Below, piece after piece: positions 45,376 through 56,993 of a stretch of DNA of 64,000 nt. The translations under genes and the position numbers were made by a program. How positions within the stretch are numbered: the first letter of the stretch is position 1; every line of letters starts with the position of its first letter. The notes under the pieces were generated by a model that worked only from the letters and a program-made list of their open reading frames with translations, had not been told where the DNA came from and did not search any database. This DNA is from Pleurodeles waltl (Eukaryota; Chordata; Amphibia; Caudata; Salamandridae), in NCBI RefSeq assembly GCF_031143425.1, contig NC_090448.1:336095177-336159176 (forward strand), given 5' to 3'.

Positions 45376-47395
45376 GGTGTTACGAAGGGAATGTTTTGTA
45401 TGAAGTTGGTTGCTATTAGAGTTTTTGTTGATCTGAATTGTAGGAAAATGCCACTGTTGGCATGGTTACAGCCTAACTTTTTGCCTTTTGTTGATGCCAG
45501 ATTTGATTGAAAGTGAGCTGGGACCCTGCTAACCAGGCCCCAGCACCAGGCACAGTTTCCCTGAAACTGTACCTTTGTCTCCACAATTGGCACAGCCCTG
45601 GCACACAGTTAAGTCCCTTGTAACAGGTACCCCTGGTACTAAGGGCCCCTTGGCCAGGCAAGGTCTCCAAGGGATGCAGCATATATTATGCCACCCTGGG
45701 GACCCCTCACTTAGCACATGCACACTGCCTCACAGCTTATATGCTAGTGGGTAGAAAAAGACTAAGTCGCCATGGCACTCCCCTCAGAGTGCCATGCCCA
45801 CAAACCAATGCCTGTGGCATAGGTAAGTTACCCCTCTAGCAGGCCTTACAGCCCTAAGGCAGGGTGCACTATACCACAGGTGAGGGCATAGGTGCATGAG
45901 CACTATGCCCCTACAGAGTCTAAGGCAATTCTTAGGCTTTGTAAGTGCAGGGTAGCCATACTGAATATATGGTCTGGGAGTTTGTCAAAACCAAACTCCA
46001 TAGTTCTATAATGGCTACACTGAGAAGTTTGGTATCAAACTTCTCAGCACAATAAACCCACACTGATGCCAGTGTGGGATTTATTGAAAAATGCACACAG
46101 AGGGCATCTTAGAGATGCCCCCTGCATGCCAGCCCAACTGCTAGCGCTCGGCTGACCGGTCTCTGCCAGCCTGCCACTGCCAGACAAGTTTCTGGCCACA
46201 TGGGGTGAGTGCCTTTGTGCACTCTGATCTGGAGCAAAGCCTGTCCTGGGTGGAGGTGCTTCATACCTCCCCTGCAGGAACTTTAACACCTGGAGGTGAG
46301 CCTCAAAGGCTCAAGCCTGGTGTTACAGCGCCCCAGGGCACTCCAGCTAGTGGAGATGCCCGCCCCCTGGACACAGCCCCCACTTTTGGCAGCCAGCCCA
46401 GGGGGATAATGAGAAAAACAAGGGGAAGTCACCCCCTCAGCTAGGTCCACCCCTAAGGTGACCAGAGCTGAAGTGACCATCTCCTTGGGAAATCCCCAAT
46501 CTTGTTTTGGAGAATTTAGCCCAATAGGGATAGGGATGTGCTCCCCTCCGCAAAGGGAAGAAGCACAAGGAGGGTGTAGCCACCCTCAAGGACAATAGCC
46601 TGTGACCCTAACACACCACTAAAAACAGTATTTAGGGGCGACCCTGAACCCAGGATTTTAGATTCCTGACGACCTACAAAGAAGGACTGCTTAGCTGAAA
46701 AAACCCACAGAGAAGAAGGAAGACGACAACTGCTTCGGCCCCAGCCCTACCAGCCTTTCTCCTGCTGCAGAGAACCTGCACCAGCGACGCATCCTGCGAG
46801 CCCAGCGACTTCTGCCAGCTCAAAGGACTGCCCTGCAACTAAGAAGGAGGAAACCATCTTTAAAGGGACTCTCATCTCACTCCAACCAGACGCCCCCAGT
46901 TCGAGTCCAGAGAAAACATTGACCCATAGAGGATGTCAGGCGATGTGTCCACCCTGGACTGACCTCTCTGCACCCCCCCCCCCCAAAAATCCAGAGGATC
47001 CCCCTGACCGTGACTGCCCGGGACAAAGATATCTGATGCCTGGAGAAGCACTGCATACCCCAGGTGCAGCAGTGACCAGCAGGTGGCCCTCATCAGTGCC
47101 CAGTCGGTGGCTGGCCCGAGAAGCCCCCCCCTGTGCCCTGCCTGCAGCGTCTGAGTGACCACCGGGTCCCTCCATTTAAACCTATTGAACACCCAACGCC
47201 CTGTTTGCCCACTGCTCTCGGCCACCCCTGTGCTGCTGATGGTGTGTTGTATGTGCCTGCTTGAGGCCCCCCCAGTGCTCAACTAAACCCCCCCTGATCT
47301 GCCCTCCGAGGACGTGGGTACTTACCTGCCAGCAGTCCGGAACCGAAGCACCCCCTGCCTTCACAGGCGCCCATGTTATTTTGGCTCCTCTTTGA
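45376..47395 (-). mobile_element. LTR-like non-coding element, copy 1 (truncated, minus)
   Basis: Shares with 56994-59686, in opposite orientation, its terminus (TGTTACGAAGGGAATG here; TGTTACAAAGGGAATG as the complement of 59671-59686). It also shares long interior stretches: for example the ATGCCAGTGTGGG-TTTATTG and CTTAGAGATGCCC blocks at 46050-46115, matching the complement of 58980-59050, and CTGACCGGTCT at 46152 against 58938-58950. It encodes no protein I recognise. The TGTAGGAAGC end of copy 2 is missing here. It replaced about 1.3 kb of L1-D coding sequence (endonuclease and RT start). Contains a C-run (46972-46984). Confidence 0.6.
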
Positions 47396-47651
47396 CCTCT
47401 GCACCTGATTGGTCCTAACATAATTCTGATTGAATTATATAAAATGCTGGCCTCCAAGCTAGGCCATCATCTACTGAACAAGTATAAGAAAAGCTAACAG
47501 CGGGGCTCTTAACTGCACAATCAGAGACTAGCCACCACAGTGGTCATACATGAGGGGAAACCCCCAAAGGTGTGTCTCCTACAGGCCAATCTCGCTCTTG
47601 AACGCAGAGGTTAAAATATTGGCCAAGATATTGGCAATACACCTGATGAAC
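47395..47651 (+). pseudogene. L1-D ORF2 fragment, RT N-terminal part
   Basis: Reads IELYKMLASKLGHHLLNKYK (47430-47490), then VVIHEGKPPKVC and, after a one-base shift, SYRPISLLNAEVKILAKILA up to HLMN at 47651. These are the L1 motifs before and within RT block 1. The frame continues at 56542 after D4. Confidence 0.85.
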
Positions 47652-48031
47652 TAATTATTTACCTTCGGTAACGCTTTTTCTGACGGATACAGTATCTACC
47701 TGTGAATTCCTCACCTTTTGAATACTGCCAATGCACCAGCATTCAAAGAAAATTTTCTTTCTAGGTCTCCAAGCCGACAAGGACGTCACAATGGAACTGC
47801 TCCACATGTGACTTAGTTTGACGTCATTGGAGCCATAAGAAGTCCTCACCGGCATGATTATGTCAGTTTCTCCCACTTATTTTTTATTTTTATTTTTACT
47901 GTGCCTTTGAGACGAACAGGTCAACACCAACATCACAAGCACAACATGTGCAAACTCAACACAAGAATTTATATATATACATCCATATATAAACCTACAT
48001 TCTGTAGATATCACATGCTAGAATATATCAA

Positions 48032-48975
48032 CAAGGCTCGAAAAATCCACTTGACGACCGCTCGAGTTGACACTGAACAGGTGTTCTGTTCAGTTGAAAA
48101 GTGGAGGGGCAATAAAAGATGCCTTTAAATCTTGTTCTTATGTCACATTTGCTCTGTATTCACAGACAGGTAAAAAGTCAGTTTTTCTTACAATTAATGT
48201 TCCTTCTTACTGCAGAGTTCCAGGACTTTGTAAGGTGAACTGTATGACCTGCTGCTTAGAATATAAAATAAAATGATACAAGGTGTCAGGTTTTTCCTAA
48301 CACACAACATTTACATGACTAAGTCAACTGTGCAAACATTTCAAAATAAATGTCAGTAGTTGTGAAAGTCCTTTTTTAATATTTCTGTGTGATGAAAAAA
48401 TATTTTAATAATAGGATGAAAACAAATCCAAATACTTTACATATTGATGTGCCAAGGATATGTTTTCTGAAACCCAATTGTCACAGATTGTTAATATACA
48501 ATATATAGTTTTATCAGTAAAGCTGCAAGTTAGTGGAGAGGTTTTTGGATATTTCTTATGTTTCTCTAGTTAATGTGTGTAGATGACTATGTTACCACAT
48601 CATGGTTTAGTAATATATTTAATAAAAGTGAGTGTTTAAATGGCAATGTTGTTAGTAAACTAAAAGAAGCCCTAGGTTATGAGGGCTACACCTCATGGGC
48701 TAGATTCTTGTGATGCATGCAGCAAACTTTAGTCTACTTAATCAAACAAAAGAGGTTTAATTGTACTGCAGAAACGCTGAGCTCACATATTTAAAGGTGC
48801 AATCATATGTGAGAATTAAGAAAAGGCGCCTTTGTGAACTATTTGCCTAGGATCACACAATTTGAAACCGGTTTATGGGTCAAGTACATTACAGTTAGCA
48901 GTTAGATCAAGTAGAATATTTAAGCTACTTGACCTGCATGTCTAGTAACATTTTTTATGATTTTTCGAGCCCTTG
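48032..48975. mobile_element. Possible hAT-like non-autonomous element inside D4
   Basis: An A/T-rich block of about 940 bases separates the D4 left terminus from its ICR, which are less than 200 bases apart in D3. The ends are inverted: CAAGGCTCGAAAAATC at 48032 and the complement of GATTTTTCGAGCCCTTG at 48959-48975. Ends of the form CAGGGCTCGA-AAATC occur in hAT elements, but no clean 8-bp duplication is visible. An ICR-derived TTGTTC touches the right end, so the exact boundary is ambiguous. Confidence 0.45.
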
Positions 48976-49030
48976 TTCTTCTGATGGATACATCTACCTG
49001 TGGATTCCTTACCATATGAACAGAATCCCA
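48976..49030. repeat. D4 internal complementary region (partial)
   Basis: TTCTTCTGATGGATACATCTACC, split here as TTCTTCTGATGG plus ATACATCTACC, continues to GTGGATTCCTTACC. It is the complement of the D4 right terminus. The part complementary to the left terminus is cut off by the preceding insertion, leaving only CTTGTTC. Confidence 0.75.
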
Positions 49031-49089
49031 AAGCAGTCCCACATTCGGAGGTGGGTGCCTGTCTGGCTATACCAGGAAGTCCTGCAGCA

Positions 49090-50071
49090 CAGAACGGGCA
49101 AAATGTCCATCCCTCCTTATTTCCAAGAACAAGCACAAATGTTTTGCAGAAGTGAGGAGGAAAGCCCAAGTTGCTGCCTTACAAATATCAACAACAGGTA
49201 CATCTTGCCAACAAAGAGCTGATTGTCAGCCCTAAACTCTCTTGTCCTATCCACCAAGAAGTTCAACACTCTCTTTGGATCCAGACAGTGCAGCTTTTCC
49301 TCCTCCTTAGAGGGATGGGGAGGAGGGTAAAAGGACAGAAGGGTGATGGACTACCTCAAATGGAAAGGAGTCACCACCTTTGGCAGGTAAGCAGCCCTGG
49401 TTCTCAAAACCACCTTGTTGGCATGTAAAATGGTACATTCAGAGCTTGCAGCTCACTAACACACCTAGCTGACGTGATCGCTATGAGAAAAACTGTTTCA
49501 AACCTAAGGAGCCTCAAAGGGCAACTATGCAATAGTTCAAACCATATACCATCAGATATGTTAAAACTAAATTTAAATCCCACTGAGGCATTATAAACGG
49601 AGTGCGAGGAAACCTAAAAGTCAAACCCTTAAGAAACCTTGAAACTATAAAGGGACTTAAATAAAGAGGGTGGTCAGATAAACAAATAAATGTGGACAGT
49701 GCAGACAGATAGTCCTTCACTGTTGCAATTGCACAACCTTGTTGTGCCAAGAAGAGAGCAAACTGTAAAACATTGGACAAATGGGCCTTTAAAAGATCAA
49801 CGTGCCACTCCTCACACCATTTAACAAACTTGGCCCATCTACCAGCATAGACAGTTTTGATGGAGTGTCTCCTGGCCGATAATTTAACATCCACCACTTC
49901 TGGAGGAAGAGAAAAGGAATTCAGATTGGCCCTTTCAATCTCCAGGCATGTAGGTGCAGGCTCTGGAGGTGGAGGTGTAGACCCTGCTACGGAGACTGCA
50001 AGAGGAGGTCTGCCCTGTGAGGGAGACAGAGTGGAGGGCACAGCGAGTGGTGAAGGAGGTCTGTGTACCAC
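49090..50071 (-). pseudogene. D4 tyrosine recombinase, catalytic Tyr lost
   Basis: N-terminal domain: AGRWAKFVKWCEEWHVD, AHLSNVLQFALFLAQQG and AIATVKDYLSAL (open, 50071-49514), ending PQWDLNLVLTYL. Box I lies in a shifted frame near 49480-49440. At 49147-49110 the region equivalent to FAKYYCLDS reads TSAKHLCLFLE, so Leu replaces the nucleophilic Tyr. With several frameshifts this enzyme is dead. Confidence 0.75.
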
Positions 50072-50700
50072 ACCCTTCTTGACTAAGCCCAGGATATTAA
50101 TATAACTTGGGCCCAGCCTTGGCGAATCTTCCTCAGAACCCGAAGAATCAAGGGAATGGCAGAAATGCGAAAAGCGGCCAGCTCCACCAGCTCAACTGAA
50201 ACGTGTACCCCAATGCTCCCTGCATCAGAAACTGGAGGCTGCAGAAAGATGGGAGGTACGTGTTCTCATGAGTGGCAAACAGGTGTATCTGAGGCTTCCC
50301 CCACTAACTGGAAGACGAGAAAAAACACCTTCCGATGGAGTCGCTATTTGTGGTTGGTTGAAAAGTGCTGGCTGAGACTGTCCACGCGTACGTTGAGAAC
50401 TCCGCCAAATGGTTTGCTATTATGCAAATCTGATGGTCCTGATCCCAGGACCAGGGCTGCAGAGCCTCTCTGCAGAGAAGATACGACCCTACTCCTCCCC
50501 GTTTGGCAATGTACCACATAGCAATAGTGTTGTCTGTCAAGACTTAAACTGACTGACCGAGAATGGAAAGCAAGGAAGGCCTTGGCAGCCAGACGTATTG
50601 CTCATAATTCCGACAGATTGATGTGAAACATCTGTTCCTTTTGGAGACCAAACTCCCTTGATCTCCAGATCCCCAGATATGCTCCCTCACCTTAGAGTAG
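50072..50700 (-). pseudogene. D4 RNase H and methyltransferase-like remnant
   Basis: RNase H third-Asp region MTDNTIAMWYIAKRGG (50540-50495), preceded by VITDAST at about 50720-50700 in a different frame. Downstream, SQRGVQTLQ-like debris leads to the segment where D3 has its FPP and AP-WPR motifs (50250-50080). Here it is readable only in fragments such as KKIRQGWAQVILI. At least three frameshifts are present. Confidence 0.55.
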
Positions 50701-51660
50701 AAGCATCAGTAATGACTGTGATCACTGGAGGTGGTAGACAAAACTGTCTCCCTTGTGATAGGTTGCCGTCCACAGTCCACAATCTAAGATCCACTGCAGT
50801 GTCTCTGGAGAATGTTATTGACTCCTTGAGATTTCCGTTGTGTTGAAACCATTGCTTGTGGAGGCACCACCAGATAACTGGAACAACTGCTCCATCCTGG
50901 AACATAAGAATCATAGCCTGAATGTCCCAAATCCTCGGAGGAGGAGGGTAGGAATGATTCAGTGTTGTGTCCAGTACTGCCCCTATGAACACGAGGCGCA
51001 GAGAGGGCTCCAGGTGAAACTTTGCCACGTTTAACAAAAAGCCCAGCTTGAACAACAACTGGGTTGTAACCTGCAAATGATGCAGCACCAACTCTGGAGA
51101 ACTGGCTTTGATCAACCAATCATCCAGGTAAGTGAATACTGATATTCCCCTCCTTCAGAGATGCGCTGCAACCACTGCCATCACCTCTGTGAAAAAACAA
51201 GGTGCGGACAGAAGACCAAAAGTAAGGACAGCAAACTGGTAGTGCTGTGCCCCTACCATGAACCAGAGCTACTTCCTTTGTGACTGCTGAATGGGGGATG
51301 TGAAAATATGCATCCTGCAAGCTGATAGACACCAACCAGTCTTCCTTGTCCAGCAAGAAGCACCTGACGAGGGTAAGCATCTTGAATTCCTCCTGTTGGA
51401 GAAAACACATTCAAAATCCTAAGATTCAGGATGGTCTTCAAACGACAATCTTTCTTGGGGATCAAGAAATATATTGAATAACATCCCCTTTTCCTGCTCT
51501 GGAACCAACTCCACTACGCCCGTAAAAGCAGATTTTGTACCTCCTACTGAAGTAACAGCAGATGATCTTCTGAACAAAAAGTATGCTGGGGAGGGAAGGG
51601 AGGAAGAAACTCCAGAAAGCGAAGGGCATACCCATTTCCTAGAATGGTTAACACCCAAGA
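50687..51660 (-). pseudogene. D4 reverse transcriptase
   Basis: Motifs in order: LVPEQEKGM, a KDCRLKTILNLRILN-like string (51465-51410), VSISLQDAYFHIP (51340-51300, motif A), and TYLDDWLIKA (51133-51105, motif C intact in the frame of 51115-50687). Then come LVLHHLQVTTQLLFKLGFLL and VFIGAVLDTTLNHSYPPPP. A frameshift between motif A and motif C, plus one near 51415, break the protein. Confidence 0.8.
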
Positions 51661-52952
51661 GTCTGATGTTATCGACACCACTCTAGAAAAAAATTAATTA
51701 ACCTCCCTCACGCCCCTCCCCTCCCCTCTAGCTCCATCCCCCCCACTCCACTCACCCACCCTTTATGGGCAACACATGCTGACAAAATGGAAAAGAACTA
51801 TGGCTGCTTTCCTGAAAGGCTTCCAGCAGATGATGAACTAGAGGAGGAGGGAGGCTGCTGGATGCTCTCCCACAAACTCTGTAGGATTTATAGAGGGGTT
51901 TGGCAGACTGCGGACCTTGGAACAGCTGCCTCCCACGAAAGGAGGAGCTGCTGCCAAACCCCCCCTTAACCTACGGAAAGGTCTACAGGACAAGGAGAGT
52001 GTCTGAAGTCCTAAAGACTAAGCAGTGACCTTTCTCTCCTTGGACCTTTCTAATGCTGAGTCAGCCTGGTCTCCAAACAACCAGGACCCATCAAAAGGGA
52101 GGTCAATTACGGTGGACTGTACATCAGGGGAGAACCACCGACCCCCTCAAGGCATGAATGCCTTTTGGTTGCTACCAATATCCCCATGACTGTGGCAACA
52201 GAGTCTGCTGCGTCTAGGCCGGACTGAATGACCTGCTTAGCCACCGCTTGACTATCCTGCAGCAACTCCTTAAAATCTCAATCTGGACTGTAGCCGCGGC
52301 GTCGGTAGCGAGTCCACAGACTCGAGGATGTTTTTTGGGGTGCTGGTGAAGCCAGAGCTGGCACCAGGATATTACTCCAAAGAGGAGTGAAATCAGATGA
52401 GATTCATCCAACGTAGATATCGGCAATGGAGCCGTGGTAAGAAAAGGCATTAAAGGAGCCTGTTTATATGGCACCGGGAAGCCTTCAAGAGTAAAAGCCA
52501 AAGGACCTGTTGGGCCTGCAGGTGCACTAGTGGGAGTCATCGCCTTGCTGAAAATGCTAAACGTAGCATTTAAGATAACAGATGGATCCGTCCCAGGAGC
52601 TGGAAAAATCGGATATCCCTGTTGAGGCTGGTCCTGACTTGATTCCTGCTCTTCAATCTCCTGGTCTGGTGGAGTTACAGCTGAGAATTGCGCTGCTGGG
52701 CTTGCAGGCAATGCTGAGATCTCAACCACAGACGGGCCAGTGACATCTCAGGTGGCTTTGGATGTGGAAGTGATAAGGTGGGACTCACCTCCCAGATGGA
52801 ACAGCATCGAGACTCGGAAGCCAGCGACTCAGACCTCGGGCAAGCATCTTGGGAAGAGTGACACAGAGTTGTGACGACGACGCTTCTTATGCGACCGAGG
52901 ACCTGTGACACAACTCTCGAGGAGTGGATGTTTGACGTCCCTGCTTCTCTTT
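51661..52952 (-). pseudogene. D4 gag, central and C-terminal part
   Basis: The open piece at 52729-52214 has GTDPSVILNATFSIFSKAM and PAGPTGPLAFTLEG, closely matching D3 gag (GADPAAFLNAMFIMFN, PAGPTGPLAF). Downstream frames correspond to the D3 gag C-terminus (ATKRHAW region near 52150-52180). The N-terminal part is separated by the R1 insertion and continues at 56056-56250. Confidence 0.7.
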
Positions 52953-55900
52953 TTAACCCTTTCGCTGCCAGGCCTTTCCCCCCTCAGGTGCCAGGCCTTT
53001 TTTGGCTATTTGGGGCAGTTCGCGTTTAGGCCCTCAACTTTTTGACCCCGTAGCGACCCACGCCAAATTAGCTTCCTTTTTTCCCCCCCAACATCCTAGG
53101 GATTCTAGAGGTACCCAGAGTTTATGGGTTCCCTTGAAGGAGACCAAGAAATTAGCCAAAATACAGCAAAAATGTTGCTCTTTAAAACAAAATGGAAACA
53201 AAGGGCTGCAGAGGAGGCGTGTGTTTTTTTTCCCCTGAAAATGGCATCAATAAAGCATTTGTGGTGCTAAAATCACCATCTTCCCAGCTTCGAGGAACAG
53301 GCAGACTTTGATTAAAAAAAAAAACACATTTTTCAACACAATTTTGGCTTTTTACCGGGACATACCCCATTTTTACTATATTTTGTGCTTTTAGCCTCCT
53401 TCCAGTTAGTGACAGAAATGTGTGTGAAACCAATGCTGGATCCCAGAAAGCAAAAAATTTCTGAATAGTAGACAAAATTCTGAATTCAGAAAGGGGTCAT
53501 TTGTGCAGAACCTACAAGGTTTCCTACAGAAAATAACAGCTGAAAAATAAAATATTGAAATTGAGGAGAACAAAACAGACATTTTTCTCCACGTTTTCCT
53601 CTGTAACTTTTTCCTGCGATGTAAGATTTTTGAAAGCAATATACTGCAGGGATACATAGGGCTTGTAGGTTCGTCAAGAACCCTGGGTCCCCAGAGGCAA
53701 TAAATGAGCTGCACCTTGCAATGGGTGTTCTTTGTATACCGGGTATAAAGCAATTTCATTTGCTTAAATTTAATGAGTGAAAAATAGGTATCAAGGAAAC
53801 CTTTCTATTTCTAAAATGTGCGCAAGATAAGGTCTTGAGAAGCAGTGGTTATTTGCACATCTCTGAATTCCGGGGTGCCCATATTAGCATGTGAATTACA
53901 AGACATTTCTCAAATAGACGTCTTTTTTACACACTGTCTTACATTTGGAAGGAAAAAATGTAGAGAAAGACAAGGGGCAATAACATTTGTTTTGCTATTC
54001 TGCGTTCCCCCAACTCTCCCGATAAAAATGGTACCTCACTTGTGTGGGTAGGCCTAGTGCCCGCGACAGGAAGTGCCCCAAAACACTACATGGAGACATC
54101 ACATTTTCCCAAAGAAAACAAAGCTGTTTTTTGCAAAGTGCCTAGCCGAGGATTTTGGCCTCTAGCTCAGACGCCACCTAGGAAAACCTACCAAACTTAT
54201 ACATTTTTGAAAACTAGACACCTAGGGGAATCCAAAATGGCGTGACTTGTGTGACTCTTACCAGGTTCTGGTACCCAAAGTCCTTTGAAAACCTCAAGAT
54301 TTGGCCCAAAACAAAAAAAAAAACTTTTTCTCACATTTCGGTGACAGAAAATTCTGGAATCTCAGAGGAGCCACAATTTTCCTTCCACCCAGCGTTCCCC
54401 CAAGTCTCCCGATAAAAATAGTATCTCACTTGTGTGGACAGACCTAGTGCCCGTGAAAGAAAATGCCCCAAAACACTCTCTGGACATATCAAAATTAGCA
54501 AATACAAAACTACCTGTTTTTGCTTGGGGGGGGGGGGGGGGGGGGGGCGGAGGGGGTGGCACCTGCGTTTTTGGTCCTGGGCTGAGCAGCCATATAGGTA
54601 AACCTACCAAACCCAAACATTTCTGAAAACTAGACACCCGAGGGAATCCAGGGAGGTGGTACTTGCGTGGATCCCCCAATGTTTTCTTCCCCAGAATCCT
54701 CAGCATACCTCTAATTTAGCTTAAAAAAAAAAAACATTTTCCCACATTTCTGTGTGGGATCACCACACCGGGGCAAACTTCCTACCACCCAACGTTCCCT
54801 TCTGTCTCCCGATAAAAATGATACCTCACTTGTGTAGGTTGGCCAAGTGCCTGTGACAGGGAAGAGCCAAAAACATGTCAAAATTGAGGGGGTAACCAAA
54901 GCGGATCTAGAAGGGCAGTTTGAAAAACAATATATTTTTAGGCTGACAAGTGGGGCAGAATTTTTATCGGTATAGATTTGACAATGCTGGTGGTAGGAAT
55001 TTTGTGGATTCCTGCAGATTCCGGAAGGTTCCATCACAAAAATGTGGGAAAAATGTGTGATTTCCAGCAAAATTTAAAGTTTACAGGGCATTGTGGGTAA
55101 GAAAATGGTGTAGGGTGCATGTGAAGCACACCACCCTGGACTCACCCAGATGTTTATATTTCAGACGTGTCTAGGTCTTGTGGATTTTTCTACACGGCAG
55201 CATCCCAAAGTCCAAAAAGTACAGCCCTCACCATTCCAAGTGGGACGATTTTGAGAGTTAGCCAAGCTCTCATGGCCCAAATGTAAAACCAAAACCCAAA
55301 ATAATCAAATGCCCTCTTGCTTGCCGTGGAATACCATGTTTTAGTGTGCATGGGAGAGCTGAAAGAATGTTACCCCCTTCAGCTGGGGTGAGGGCATAAC
55401 CATGCACATACTGGTTAGTAGACATCAGCCCACTATTTGTTTATTTCTTTAAGTTCCCTGGCATCTAGTAGGCTTTCTGCCCCCCCTCTGTGAGTGGATT
55501 GGGGGTAATTGCCCCATCTGTACACTGGTGGGCAGAACAACTTTGCCCCCATTTATTTGGGGTGGGGGTATGGCCATACCCCTACCCTCTTTTTAAAAAA
55601 AATAATAATATCTTCCCTGGTGTTTGGTGGGGTTTTTACCCCCCTTGGGGACAGATTGGCCTAATAAAAATAGGCCCCAAGGGGGTCAGAAATGGCCTAC
55701 AAACAAGTTGCCCCCCCCCCCCCTTCCTGGAGAGCGACTCTTGCCTAAGGGGTCGCTCCCCTTATGCCAATTTCGTAAAAAAAGAAAAATGCTGAAGTTT
55801 AGTGGCCTCTGCCTCCCCTGGGGGGGGTAGATCGGCCTAATCAATATATGGCGATCTGCCCCTAGGGAGGGCAGAAAAGGACTAATAATAAACCCCCCCC

Positions 55901-56055
55901 CCCCCCAAGCAATTCCTCTTCCATCCCTGACGGGGTGTGGGTGGGAGCGCTAGCGCTCCCCCCGTAGGCCCGGTGCAGGACGAGTTGGTCTCGTCCCCGG
56001 CACACAGGAACCGTGGCCGAGGTCGAGACCAGCTTGTCCAAGGCACCATAGGAGC
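52953..56055 (+). mobile_element. R1 element inserted in D4 gag (TTAA then CCCTTTCGCTGCC end)
   Basis: D4 gag is interrupted after CTGCTTCTCTTT. The insert starts TTAACCCTTTCGCTGCCAGG (52953-52972); TTAA followed by CCCTTT is the form of piggyBac-type ends. No matching inverted end or second TTAA is evident near 56055, so this class is a guess. Inside, a unit recurs at about 400-base spacing (CCCGATAAAAATGGTACC at 54018, and equivalents near 54410 and 54808), and an inverted unit lies at 54955-55045. The right part (55560-55900) is G/C-rich with C-runs and repeats of GGCCTAATAAAAATAGGCC type. No protein is encoded. Confidence 0.6.
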
Positions 56056-56250
56056 TAAACCTTTGCCAGGAACAGTTTCACCTCTCTTTCCTTCAGTGCC
56101 TTCAGGTTCATACTCTGGCAAGAAGAGCATCCCTCCCCCGACGTCGTGGTCGGACCTCAGGCACCAGAGGCAATTTCATGTGGGCAAGTAACTGACATGT
56201 GACCTCCACACTCCCTACAAGGCTTAAAGCCTGACTTCTTTTGTGGGGAA
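56056..56250 (-). pseudogene. D4 gag N-terminus with decayed Cys/His motif
   Basis: Reads FKPCRECGGHMSVTCPHE, matching D3 FKLCRECGGRRSVTDPHD, at 56219-56160. The first two Cys and the His are kept, but the following C-x2-C has mutated (EIASGA in place of DDCLWC). Downstream LKALKERE-like coding matches the D3 basic region. The start codon equivalent lies near 56250. Confidence 0.75.
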
Positions 56251-56369
56251 CATTGTAACACAAAAAAACCTCGGAAAAGAAGCTCCCTGGATACAGTGTA
56301 ACACCTGGAGAGGTAGAAAAACTGCTAGCGTCGAAGGTGCGGAAAAAAGGAAACTGAAGTCAGCTCGCC

Positions 56370-56541
56370 AGCGAGGACTTCTTAAGGCTCCAATGACGTC
56401 AGACGGCGTTCCATGCGTAGTCGTTCCATTGTGACATCCTCGTAAACACGGAGAGCTAGAACTAAAACATTTCTGTTAAATGCTGGTGCATTGGGAGTAT
56501 TCAAAAGGTGAGGAGTCCACAGGTAGATGTATCCATCAGAA
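56370..56541. repeat. D4 right inverted terminus
   Basis: Inverted match to 47660-47870, ending GATGTATCCATCAGAA. The L1-D codons resume directly after the GAA core. Confidence 0.88.
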
Positions 56542-56993
56542 CAAAGTAATACAATCCCTAATCCACCCAAATTAATTGGGATTTACACCCCCAACAAAGC
56601 ACAACCCCCAATCTCCGGCGATTTCAAGGTGTGTTGGGACAATCTACCAACCTGCGTGAGTAGGCCCTGTCACTAGATGCCACAATGGCATTGGATACAG
56701 TAGAATGGGACTTTACCTTTGAGGTCTTGGCCAAGTGGGCCTTGGACCACAATTCATACAATGGGTGTGGCTTCTCTACTCTGGGCCATTAGCGCAGCTT
56801 TAAGTCATTAGAGTATGGTCCATCGGTTCCAACTCGAGAGGTGCCAGGCACGGTTGCCCCTACTAATCTCTGCCTTGGCTTACGTGCCCTTGGCAGCATG
56901 AATCAGTCATAAATCCAATGGTCAGAGGCCTGCATTCAGAGGGGCAATGGGAGGACAGAATTTCTTTGTATGCAGATGATGTGCTGCTCTGTA
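56539..56993 (+). pseudogene. L1-D ORF2 fragment, RT middle part to YADD
   Basis: Starts KVIQSLIHPN, continuing the frame that stops at 47651. Then LDATMALDTVEWDFTFEVLA (motif A region, 56665-56730), and in shifted frames PQFIQWV, ARHGCP (56845) and the open end PMVRGLHSEGQWEDRISLYA followed by DDVLLC (56920-56993). The polymerase motif C is thus at the very edge of the segment, directly before the LTR-like element. Frameshifts are numerous. Confidence 0.85.

Larger units (their letters stand above)
47648..56541 (-). mobile_element. D4: DIRS retrotransposon inserted in L1-D
   Basis: Bounded by GAA on both sides (47648-47650, 56539-56541). The left terminus (47648-47870) and right terminus (56370-56541) are inverted, sharing for example TCACCTTTTGAATACT and CCAATGCACCAGCATT. 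Order on minus: gag (56250-56056 and 52952-51661), RT (51660-50687), RNase H, methyltransferase-like region, recombinase (50071-49090), ICR (48976-49030). Two insertions lie inside it: a hAT-like segment between terminus and ICR (48032-48975) and a 3.1-kb R1 element in gag (52953-56055). All genes are broken. It belongs to the same subfamily as D3. Confidence 0.9.

Noticed and set aside
51105..51140. Frameshift inside the D4 YLDD motif
   Set aside because: In the frame of the downstream open stretch the motif reads TYLDDWLIKA without interruption; the frame break lies further upstream.
52953..56055. Classification of the R1 insert as a definite piggyBac element
   Set aside because: Only the left TTAA-CCCTTT end supports it; no right end, second TTAA or transposase is visible.
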